DNA of 5,938 nucleotides, from positions 1-5,938 of the forward strand of contig JAGKVC010000233.1 of the NCBI GenBank assembly GCA_021152595.1. The letters run 5' to 3'. The position numbers and the translations under genes are program-made. This document shows, piece by piece, positions 1 through 5,186 of the stretch. The notes beneath the pieces were generated by a model. The model saw only the letters and a list, made by a program, of their open reading frames with translations, was not told where the DNA came from and did not search any database. Position 1 is the stretch's first letter. The number at the start of each line of letters is the position of its first letter. This DNA is from Clostridia bacterium. GTDB taxonomy: Bacteria; Bacillota; Clostridia; Oscillospirales; Ruminococcaceae.

Positions 1-108
1 CGGACGGCAACCAGAGGCGCTGCCTCTGGACTCCGCGAGCTTTTGTAAAAGCTCGACCAAAACTTTTATTTCGGCTCCGCCGTGCGCTCCTTAAGTTGTT
101 AGCATTGG
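1..108. repeat. Gene-free hairpin cluster at the left edge
   Basis: No coding region is supported here. Three perfect inverted repeats follow one another: 11-18 with 22-29 (8 bp, 3-nt loop), 36-44 with 47-55 (CGAGCTTTT/AAAAGCTCG, effectively 8 bp with a 4-nt loop) and 72-75 with 79-82 (CGGC/GCCG). Such a dense series of stable stems without codons is typical of intergenic repeat elements scattered through Ruminococcaceae-type genomes. That last point is from memory and was not searched. The second stem is not followed by a clean T-run on either strand (the minus side continues into CGGAG), so I do not call it a terminator. The element may continue beyond the window. Confidence 0.55.
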
Positions 109-272
109 CTGCCCCATACCCCGCTTAAGGGATTTATCCCTTAAGAATCCCATTTTTATTTATGGATAGAAGAAAGCCGCTCCAATCAGCTTTGATCGGA
201 ACGGCTTTGTTTTTATTCATGCTAAAAATGGATTCCAAAGGATAGCATCCTTTGGCAGGGGCTTGGGGACAG
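109..272. repeat. Composite inverted-repeat element (REP/MITE-like)
   Basis: Two related modules face each other around a central hairpin. The left arm (109-157) read on the minus strand and the right arm (224-272) read on the plus strand share the order AAAAATGG(G)ATTC, then a 9-bp hairpin, then a G-rich tail (CGGGGTATGGGGCAG versus CAGGGGCTTGGGGACAG). The arm hairpins are 124-132/137-145 (CTTAAGGGA/TCCCTTAAG) and 235-243/247-255 (CCAAAGGAT/ATCCTTTGG). Both arms lie exactly 15 nt from the central stem (173-208), and all three layers share the midpoint 190.5. The hairpin stems differ in sequence but keep perfect pairing, which suggests selection on structure. There is no transposase. Its origin as a mobile repeat is inference. 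Confidence 0.6.
165..208 (-). terminator. Intrinsic terminator of the minD-mgsA-hisS-mrdA transcript
   Basis: Positions 173-188 pair with 193-208 around the loop 189-192. In the minus-strand RNA the stem is 16 consecutive pairs: AAAGCCG/CGGCTTT, a U-G, UCC/GGA, a G-U, and AUCA/UGAU. It is followed by UUUCUUCU, a somewhat imperfect U-run. In the plus-strand RNA the two wobbles become C-A mismatches (180/201 and 184/197), so the helix is better formed on the minus transcript. The plus side has the cleaner U-run (209-217, GTTTTTATT), so bidirectional use with a gene arriving from the left edge remains possible. It lies about 70 nt beyond the PBP stop codon. Confidence 0.75.
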
Positions 273-280
273 AGTCCCCA
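264..280 (-). repeat. Hairpin abutting the PBP stop codon
   Basis: TGGGGAC (264-270) pairs perfectly with GTCCCCA (274-280) around a 3-nt loop. On the minus strand the stem begins at the very next base after the TAA stop of the PBP gene (281-283). No T-run follows, so it is not a terminator by itself. It could act as an mRNA 3'-stabilising stem, or simply be the outer end of the repeat element at 109-272. Confidence 0.5.
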
Positions 281-2338
281 TTACTGATCCGTCGGAGACA
301 CCGCTTTCACGCCTCTGCCGCCGAGTGCGACGCCGATCCGTGAATTCGGATAATTCTGCGCATAAGCATCGAGGATGCCGCGCACCATAAACTTTGCATT
401 CTTGCCGCCCTCGACCATTGCACAGAAGGCGATCTCCGGATTGTACGCCGGTGCAAAGCCGATCACGAACGTATCCGTGCCGCGCGGTGACTGCGGCGTA
501 CCGGTCTTGATTGCGACATCAAAGCCGAGATTATTGAGGTCATATTCGCCCCACATCGGCGAACGCGCCGCGCCGATCATGCCCTCGCGGATATACGGAT
601 AAACATCCTCGGCGTTGTTCTGCGCGACCTGCGCGACCATTTCCGGCGCCTTGACGGAAAGCTGCTCGGTCATGGTGTTGTTCCAGTAGGACTGGATCAG
701 GTGCGGACGGTAGCGCTTGCCCTGATTTGCGATTGTCGAGGCGACCGTCGCCATTTGCAGCGGCGTGACCTGAACCTCCGACTGACCGATCGCGGCTTGC
801 AGCAGTTCACCGACATACCAGTGAATGCCGAGATCCTCGAATGTCTCGGGGCAGGCAAGATAGCCGCCGCTGTCGCCGGACTCAAGCCCGAGCGGACTGC
901 CCAGCCCGTAAAGGCGCTCGTAATCGAGCAGCAGATCCAGTCCGAGCCGTGTACTCAGCTCATAGAAGAAGATATTGCAGGAGACCGTAATCGCACGGGA
1001 GACCGCAATATTCTCATGATAGCCGGTGCAGTGGAAGGTGTGGTCGATATACGTGAAATTCGTGCCGCAGTAGAATGTCGAATTCGGCGTAATTGTGCCG
1101 GAATCCAGTCCTGCTGTCGCGGTGATTGTCTTGAAGGTCGAGCCCGGACGGTAGAGGCCGTCAGTGGCGCGGTTGATCAGCGGATAGTTCTCCTGCGAAG
1201 CAACTTTGTTATAATCATCGAGCAGCTCCGTCAGGTCATAGGTCGGGAGCGTTGCCGCGCCCAGCACCGCATTATCCTTCGTATCCAGCACGACAATCGC
1301 ACCGCAGTTTGCATTGCGGCACTCGTAATCGGTATTGCGCAGCGTCTCACAGTGATTTGCAAGGAGCGTCTGGAGCTGCTGCTGCATCTTTGAATTGACG
1401 GTAAGCTGAATAGTCTTGCCGCCGACCGGCTCCTGCGTGATCACAACCGAGGAGACCTCGCCGTTCGTGACAGTGATCTCCTTTTTGCCGTTGATGCCGC
1501 GCAGATCGGCTTCACAGGCGCTTTCCAGACCGGTCTTGCCGACCTGATCGGAGAGCGCATAATCATCGTGGCCGTTCTGCCTGAGCGCCTGAAATTCCTC
1601 TTTCGAGTAGATCGGGCCGACATAGCCGATCTCATGCGGAAGCACATTGCCGTTTTCGATCGTGCGGATTGCATTCTCAATGACATTGATGCCGTTCAGC
1701 GTGACACGCAGCTCCTTGATGCGCGTGACCGTTTTCAGGTCGATGTCATTCGAGAGGTAGAACACATTGGACATCGAAAAGCCGCGGAGCTGCATCTCAT
1801 ACCGGATTCCGGCGAGATTGCGCTTCTCCTGCTCGGAATAGCTGTCCGCGATCTCATAATCCGAAATGAGCTTATCGAGACAGTTTTCCGCGGTCGCGTA
1901 CTGGTTCAGGTGCAGCATTTTTTTCATCTGCGCGATGTCGTTTTCACGGTCCTTTGCGAAAATATACGGCTTGGATTTCGTGATCGGCATGGTATCATTC
2001 CAGTCGTAGCCGGCTTCCTTGAGCAGCTTGATCGCGCGCGCAATGACGGCGTTTCCGGCTGCGTTGTCATCGGGGAAATATTCCTTCTCGATGATCAGGC
2101 TGTAACCGATCTTATTGGAAACGATCGGCGCGCCGGTGCAGTCCACGATTTCGCCGCGCGTCGCCGGAATGATCTGCGTATAGACGGACTCGGTGACCTG
2201 CGTATGCGATTCCTCCTCCGCCGCGACGATTTGCAGCTTGACAAGCCGGTAAATCGCAAGCGACGCAGAGACCACGACCAGCAGCACCAGAAAGCTCGAC
2301 CGCAGAAATTCGGATATCTGACGAAGTATCTCTTTCAT
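281..2338 (-). CDS. mrdA: Class B penicillin-binding protein, PBP2/MrdA type
   Basis: A 685-residue peptidoglycan D,D-transpeptidase. It would crosslink the wall outside the membrane, probably with a RodA-type glycosyltransferase that is not in this window. One N-terminal membrane helix (about residues 14-33) is followed by the pedestal region beginning with the RGEIVD motif (61-66), a linker/head region (about 85-215) and the transpeptidase domain (about 345-660). All three active-site motifs are intact: STFK (Ser400 nucleophile, Lys403), SCN (453-455) and KTG (611-613). There are no PASTA repeats and no glycosyltransferase domain. The length fits PBP2 (633 in E. coli, 716 for B. subtilis PbpA). 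The start is supported by AGAGGA (2349-2354) 10 nt upstream. It is the last gene of the presumed operon, 112 nt after hisS. A division PBP (FtsI/SpoVD class) is the alternative; the neighbouring minD and mgsA homologues favour MrdA. Confidence 0.88.
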   Translation of the reverse strand: MKEILRQISEFLRSSFLVLLVVVSASLAIYRLVKLQIVAAEEESHTQVTESVYTQIIPATRGEIVDCTGAPIVSNKIGYSLIIEKEYFPDDNAAGNAVIARAIKLLKEAGYDWNDTMPITKSKPYIFAKDRENDIAQMKKMLHLNQYATAENCLDKLISDYEIADSYSEQEKRNLAGIRYEMQLRGFSMSNVFYLSNDIDLKTVTRIKELRVTLNGINVIENAIRTIENGNVLPHEIGYVGPIYSKEEFQALRQNGHDDYALSDQVGKTGLESACEADLRGINGKKEITVTNGEVSSVVITQEPVGGKTIQLTVNSKMQQQLQTLLANHCETLRNTDYECRNANCGAIVVLDTKDNAVLGAATLPTYDLTELLDDYNKVASQENYPLINRATDGLYRPGSTFKTITATAGLDSGTITPNSTFYCGTNFTYIDHTFHCTGYHENIAVSRAITVSCNIFFYELSTRLGLDLLLDYERLYGLGSPLGLESGDSGGYLACPETFEDLGIHWYVGELLQAAIGQSEVQVTPLQMATVASTIANQGKRYRPHLIQSYWNNTMTEQLSVKAPEMVAQVAQNNAEDVYPYIREGMIGAARSPMWGEYDLNNLGFDVAIKTGTPQSPRGTDTFVIGFAPAYNPEIAFCAMVEGGKNAKFMVRGILDAYAQNYPNSRIGVALGGRGVKAVSPTDQ

Positions 2339-2450
2339 GTTTTGTTGTTCCTCTGGGGATTGCGGTATGCTGCGCGATGCCGGATTCCGTTCTTTCTGTC
2401 AATGGGGATCCGGAGCGCCGCACAGTCTGACCGCAGGCGAATGGACGGAA
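2339..2450 (-). other. hisS-mrdA intergenic gap with a bulged hairpin
   Basis: The 112-nt gap has no gene. It holds the PBP ribosome binding site (AGAGGA, 2349-2354) and a hairpin formed by 2380-2388 and 2406-2413 (CCGGAT/ATCCGG plus two GC pairs, one bulged T at 2386, long loop). No T-run follows, so it is not an intrinsic terminator. A TTGACA hexamer (2402-2397, minus) lies in its loop, but there is no -10 at 16-18 nt. Read-through from hisS is the simplest source of mrdA mRNA. Confidence 0.45.
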
Positions 2451-3752
2451 TTATGATGCCTCGGTATCAAACATTTCCGCAAGGGAAATGCCGGAATAAT
2501 CCTCGGCAAAATTTGCTGCGGAATCGAGACGGATCTCGTGCTGCTTGCCTGTCTCCATATTTTTGATCTGTCCCCTGCCCTGCTCCAGCTCATTCGAGCC
2601 GAGCACGACCAGATATTTTGCGCCGAGCTTGTTCGCGTATTTCATCTGCGATTTGAAGCTGCGGTCAAGCAGATCGAATTCTGCACGGACGCCCATATCA
2701 CGCAGCGCATTCGCATATTGCAGCGCGACGGGCTTTGCATCGGCATCCATCGGGGCGAGGTAGACATCGCACTTGTTCTGCGCGAAGAATTCGCAGCCCT
2801 GCTGTTCCATTGTGAGGATCAGGCGCTCGAGTCCCATGCCGAAGCCCAGTGCCGGAATCGGCTGCCCGCCGAGCTGCTCGATCAGACCGTCATATCTGCC
2901 GCCTGCGCAGACGGTTCCCTGTGCGCCGATGCTCGTTGTAATGAACTCGAAAACGGTCTTGGTGTAATAATCAAGGCCGCGGACGATCTTCGGATTGATC
3001 ACATATTCCACGCCCATCGAGGTCAGCGCGGATTTGACCAGCTCAAAATGCTCTTTGCACTCCTCGCAGAGATAATCGAGGATCACGGGCGCATCCTTTG
3101 CGATTGCCTGATCCTCCGGCGATTTACAGTCCAGCAGACGCATCGGATTGCGGACGAGGCGCTCCTGACAGGTCTCGCAAAGCTCTGCCTTATGCGGCTC
3201 AAAATACGCCTTCAGCGCCTCCTGATACTTCGCGCGGCACTTCGGGCAGCCGATGCTGTTGAGGTTCAGGACGATATCCTTGATTCCCAGACGGTCAAGG
3301 ACGGTCTTGCCGAGCAGAATGACCTCCGCATCCGCATAGGGCGATGCAGGGCCTGCCATTTCCACGCCGAACTGGTGGAATTCGCGCAGTCTGCCTGCCT
3401 GCGGCCGCTCGTGACGGAAGCAGGAAAGCTGATAAAAGACCTTCTGCGGCAGCGCCTCTGCGAGCATGCCGTTCTGGAGCATGGCGCGGATCGTACCGGC
3501 AGTGCCCTCCGGACGCAGCGTGAACTGTGTCTCCTTTGCAATGACGGAGTACATCTCCTTCTGCACAACGTCGGTCGTTTCGCCGACGGAGCGCTGAAAC
3601 AGCTCTGTCACCTCAAAGGTCGGGATGCGGATCTCGGAGAAGCCGAAGCTCTCTGCGATATCGCGCGTGACCTTCTCGACGGTCTTCCATTTGTTGATGC
3701 GCTCGGGGGTGACATCCTCGGTGCCCTGCGGGCGTTTCAGGTAATTTGCCAT
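2451..3752 (-). CDS. hisS: Histidyl-tRNA synthetase
   Basis: A 433-residue class II aminoacyl-tRNA synthetase that charges tRNA-His using ATP in the cytoplasm. Motif 2 runs around residues 112-125 (FRHERPQAGRLREF). The HisRS-specific signatures are RGLDYY (258-263) and AGGRYDG (283-289), and motif 3 is ALGFGMGLER (301-310). The anticodon-binding domain occupies about 325-425. The insertion between motif 2 and the HisA signature has CPKC (169-172), CETC (192-195), Cys209 and CEEC (229-232), seven cysteines that could bind zinc as in clostridial relatives; metal binding is inference. Length and motifs indicate a functional enzyme. The start is supported by AGAGGA (3762-3767) 9 nt upstream. It lies 61 nt after the methylglyoxal-synthase-like gene, too close for a T-box leader, so it is probably co-transcribed from the promoter upstream of the minD-like gene. 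Confidence 0.97.
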   Translation of the reverse strand: MANYLKRPQGTEDVTPERINKWKTVEKVTRDIAESFGFSEIRIPTFEVTELFQRSVGETTDVVQKEMYSVIAKETQFTLRPEGTAGTIRAMLQNGMLAEALPQKVFYQLSCFRHERPQAGRLREFHQFGVEMAGPASPYADAEVILLGKTVLDRLGIKDIVLNLNSIGCPKCRAKYQEALKAYFEPHKAELCETCQERLVRNPMRLLDCKSPEDQAIAKDAPVILDYLCEECKEHFELVKSALTSMGVEYVINPKIVRGLDYYTKTVFEFITTSIGAQGTVCAGGRYDGLIEQLGGQPIPALGFGMGLERLILTMEQQGCEFFAQNKCDVYLAPMDADAKPVALQYANALRDMGVRAEFDLLDRSFKSQMKYANKLGAKYLVVLGSNELEQGRGQIKNMETGKQHEIRLDSAANFAEDYSGISLAEMFDTEAS

Positions 3753-3780
3753 ATATTAAAATCCTCTCTCGGGTTCATCA

Positions 3781-3805
3781 GATTCCGCGTCTTTCCGCGA
3801 AAATC
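3781..3805 (-). other. Hairpin between mgsA-like gene and hisS
   Basis: On the minus strand GATTTTCGCG (3805-3796) pairs with CGCGGAATC (3789-3781) around a 6-nt loop. The stem is nine pairs including one G-U, with a single bulged T. No T-run follows, so it is not an intrinsic terminator. It sits 14 nt before the hisS Shine-Dalgarno and could be an mRNA processing or stability element separating the two cistrons. The role is unproven. Confidence 0.4.
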
Positions 3806-3813
3806 TGCATTTT

Positions 3814-4089
3814 TCAAGTTCCTTCTGCGTGCGGTATGTGCGTGATCGGATCGCGGAAGAACAGCAGCACGTCGATCTCATCACAGGAAATACGTGCGGA
3901 GATCTCCTGACCGCCGCCCTGTGCGCCGCTCAGGAAGCGCTTGATCGGAAGCCCGGTGGCTTCTGCGACCTGCTTGCCGGTGGTACCGGTTGCACAGAGC
4001 GTATGGCGGCTGAGAATGCCCGAATATGCAATACAGAATTGAATCATCAGTTCCTTCTTCGCATCATGCGCAATCAAAGCTATTGTCAT
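3814..4089 (-). CDS. mgsA: Truncated, catalytically altered methylglyoxal synthase homologue
   Basis: Methylglyoxal synthase converts dihydroxyacetone phosphate to methylglyoxal and phosphate. This 91-residue protein aligns without gaps to the family core: IALIAHD at residues 3-9, ATGTTGK (33-39), the FLSGAQGG segment (52-59), IDVLLFFRDP (72-81) and PH (86-87). Numbered as in E. coli MgsA, His19, Asp91 and His98 are kept (here His8, Asp80, His87). Asp71 of the GGDQ motif is Gly60 (codon GGT at 3912-3910), Asp101 is replaced in the tail HAEGT, and the roughly 40 C-terminal residues with the LLRLCD and NxATA motifs are absent. Normal enzymes have about 130-152 residues. Start: ATG at 4089, because AAAGGA (4101-4106) is 11 nt upstream; the in-frame ATG at 4101 overlaps that site. 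The reading frame is clean, so it may be a repurposed or recently inactivated gene. Family membership is sure; synthase activity is doubtful. Confidence 0.8.
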   Translation of the reverse strand: MTIALIAHDAKKELMIQFCIAYSGILSRHTLCATGTTGKQVAEATGLPIKRFLSGAQGGGQEISARISCDEIDVLLFFRDPITHIPHAEGT

Positions 4090-4100
4090 TTCTGGATTCA

Positions 4101-4106
4101 TCCTTT
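4101..4106 (-). promoter_or_regulatory. Ribosome binding site deciding the mgsA-like start
   Basis: AAAGGA on the minus strand. It lies 11 nt before the ATG at 4089 but overlaps the ATG at 4101, so ribosomes bound here would use 4089. Known family members also usually begin within a few residues of the IALIAHD motif, which agrees. Confidence 0.6.
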
Positions 4107-4188
4107 CTGATTATAATTACAAGGTCATTGCGATCGCGCGGATACGCACGCGGTAGCACCCCGGACCTGACAGGGGAAGCGGATGCCG

Positions 4189-4929
4189 TCAGCCGATCTT
4201 GACGGTCAACGGGGCATTTTCACCGCGCAGGCGCTTCGAAATGGCATCGAATGCGGCAAGGCTCGGCGCAGTCGAGGGGATCGGTTCGCCCTTGCCTGTT
4301 GCAATGACGAGCTGATAATCCTCAGGGATGACGCCGATCAGCTGCACGCCGATGGTATCAATGATTTCATCAAGGTCGCGGACAAGCTCAGCGCCGAGCG
4401 CCTTCTTGCTGACCTTATTGATGATGAGTCTCTGACGGCGGTTGCCGCGCGCATAGAACTCATCGGACATCATCTGTGCATCGCGGACGCAGATCGGATC
4501 CGGCGTTGTGACAACGAGGATCAGGTTCGACTGCTCAACGATATCAAAGACATGGTTATTGATACCGGCGCCGGTGTCGATGATGATGTAGTCATAATAT
4601 TTGCGGACTGCGGAGCAGATGTCGATGATCTGTTCGACGGTCACATGCTGGAACGGGTTTTTCGGTGCGCAGAGGACAAACAGATTGCTTGCCATCGGGA
4701 CGCGCGTAACGGCATCAACGGCAGAAACCTTGCCTTCGAGCACATCACTCAGGTCATATTTGATCTGACCGGTCATACCGAAAATGATATCAATACAGCG
4801 CAGACCGAAATCCAGCTCGATGATGAGCGTCCGGCTGCCCTGCTTTGCGAGCGTATAGCCGAGACCTGCGCAGATCGAGGATTTTCCGGTGCCGCCTTTA
4901 CCGGATGTAACAGCGATTGTTTTTGACAT
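4189..4929 (-). CDS. minD: MinD-like P-loop ATPase without membrane-targeting helix
   Basis: A 246-residue member of the MinD/ParA deviant Walker A family. MinD is the ATP-dependent membrane switch that positions the division inhibitor MinC. The P-loop GKGGTGKSS starts at residue 10 with Lys11 and Lys16 at the same positions as in E. coli MinD. The switch-I/A' segment ELDFGLRCID (38-47) keeps Asp40, and Walker B is IIIDTGAG (115-122, MinD usually has DSPAG). LIINKVS (168-174) is the base-binding loop. YDLSDVLEG (58-66) and AAFDAISKRLRGE (225-237) are typical MinD sequence. The protein ends nine residues later, about 20 short of B. subtilis or E. coli MinD (268-270), so the amphipathic membrane-targeting helix is missing. 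Start: AAAGGAG (4939-4945) is 9 nt upstream; a longer in-frame start at 4992 lies in the leader. It could be a MinD paralogue with another partner. No minC or minE is visible. Confidence 0.85.
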   Translation of the reverse strand: MSKTIAVTSGKGGTGKSSICAGLGYTLAKQGSRTLIIELDFGLRCIDIIFGMTGQIKYDLSDVLEGKVSAVDAVTRVPMASNLFVLCAPKNPFQHVTVEQIIDICSAVRKYYDYIIIDTGAGINNHVFDIVEQSNLILVVTTPDPICVRDAQMMSDEFYARGNRRQRLIINKVSKKALGAELVRDLDEIIDTIGVQLIGVIPEDYQLVIATGKGEPIPSTAPSLAAFDAISKRLRGENAPLTVKIG

Positions 4930-5030
4930 ACGGTGAGACTCCTTTCCCCATGCTGCCTCCTGCCGGGAGCAGGAGCGGATGCAGCGTTCCACAAATTATA
5001 CACACGCCCGGAGTAGGGCGCAGATGTACC
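4930..5030 (-). promoter_or_regulatory. Structured 5' leader of the minD-like operon
   Basis: About 100 nt separate the expected transcription start (near 5030) from the ATG. On the minus strand the leader contains a 5-bp all-GC hairpin (5005-5009/5016-5020). A larger hairpin follows: a perfect 7-bp inner stem (4957-4963/4969-4975, 5-nt loop) stacked on a 5-bp outer stem (4952-4956/4981-4985) with a 5-nt bulge. The larger one ends six nucleotides before the AAAGGAG ribosome site (4939-4945). I recognise no known riboswitch class. A role in translation or mRNA stability is possible. Confidence 0.5.
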
Positions 5031-5036
5031 TCTTAT

Positions 5037-5065
5037 ATTATAACCACAAATCGCGGATTTGTCAA
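5037..5065 (-). promoter_or_regulatory. Consensus sigma-A promoter for the minD-like operon
   Basis: On the minus strand TTGACA (5065-5060) and TATAAT (5042-5037) both match the housekeeping consensus at all six positions, with a 17-nt spacer. The expected start is a purine near 5030-5031. The promoter is followed by the leader and the minD-like gene with no opposing gene. Such a perfect promoter would be strong unless repressed, which gives weight to the palindrome in its spacer. Confidence 0.92.
5046..5062. promoter_or_regulatory. Candidate operator palindrome in the promoter spacer
   Basis: ACAAATC-GCG-GATTTGT is a perfect 7-bp inverted repeat with a 3-bp centre. It fills most of the -35/-10 spacer and overlaps three bases of the -35 box. 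A second overlapping repeat, GGATTT-GTC-AAATCC (5055-5069), is centred on the -35 box itself. A dimeric repressor bound here would block RNA polymerase. The palindromes are seen in the sequence; the repressor is inferred and not in the window. Confidence 0.5.
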
Positions 5066-5186
5066 ATCCCTTTTGCGCAAAAACTGAAAAATTGTCAGGT
5101 TTGTGATATTCCACAAGTCCCGTTTGTGCAGTTTGACGAAATCCACGCACTTTTTTGTATAGCCTGCCGAATTTCTGCATCCGATA
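5066..5186. other. Upstream intergenic region with TTTGTG/CACAA motifs
   Basis: There is no gene between the promoter and the end of the small membrane-protein gene, and no intrinsic terminator after that gene's stop codon. The stretch is AT-rich and carries CACAA-N7-TTGTG (5112-5128) and TTGTG-N6-CACAA (5101-5116). These share half-sites with the palindrome in the promoter spacer, whose centre is 66 bp away. They could be an auxiliary operator or chance in AT-rich DNA. Confidence 0.35.

Noticed and set aside
2397..2402. TTGACA on the minus strand upstream of mrdA as a promoter
   Set aside because: The hexamers at 16-18 nt spacing are GC-rich (around CATCGC) and do not resemble a -10 box.
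1568..2566. A 332-codon plus-strand open frame opposite the PBP gene and the hisS end
   Set aside because: Arg/Asp-rich shadow translation without domain or convincing ribosome site; the opposite strand encodes all three PBP motifs.
3753..3813. Remnant of the missing C-terminus of methylglyoxal synthase in another frame
   Set aside because: Reading the other two minus frames after the stop shows no LLRLCD or NxATA-like sequence, so a simple frameshift does not explain the truncation.
2538..3845. A 435-codon open frame on the plus strand opposite hisS
   Set aside because: It is the complement of a strongly biased, clearly identified hisS; its translation is rich in Arg, Leu and Cys with no recognisable domain, typical of an antisense shadow.
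4110..4115. TATAAT on the minus strand upstream of the mgsA-like gene
   Set aside because: The -35 position reads CGCGAT, and the transcription start would fall inside the ribosome binding site.
4183..4926. A 247-codon plus-strand open frame opposite the MinD-like gene
   Set aside because: Almost exactly mirrors the minus gene, as expected from codon bias; no independent family signature.
4930..4992. Upstream in-frame ATG extending the MinD-like protein by 21 residues
   Set aside because: The extension runs through the leader hairpin and ribosome site; MinD proteins start within a few residues of the beta strand before the P-loop, matching the ATG at 4929.
4995..5000. A second TATAAT within the minD leader
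   Set aside because: The -35 position at 17 nt reads CTGCGC and there is no exact TGn extension; kept only as a possible minor start.
5038..5050. DnaA-box-like TGTGGTTAT near the promoter
   Set aside because: Only seven of nine positions match the DnaA consensus and there is no cluster of true boxes or an origin-like context.
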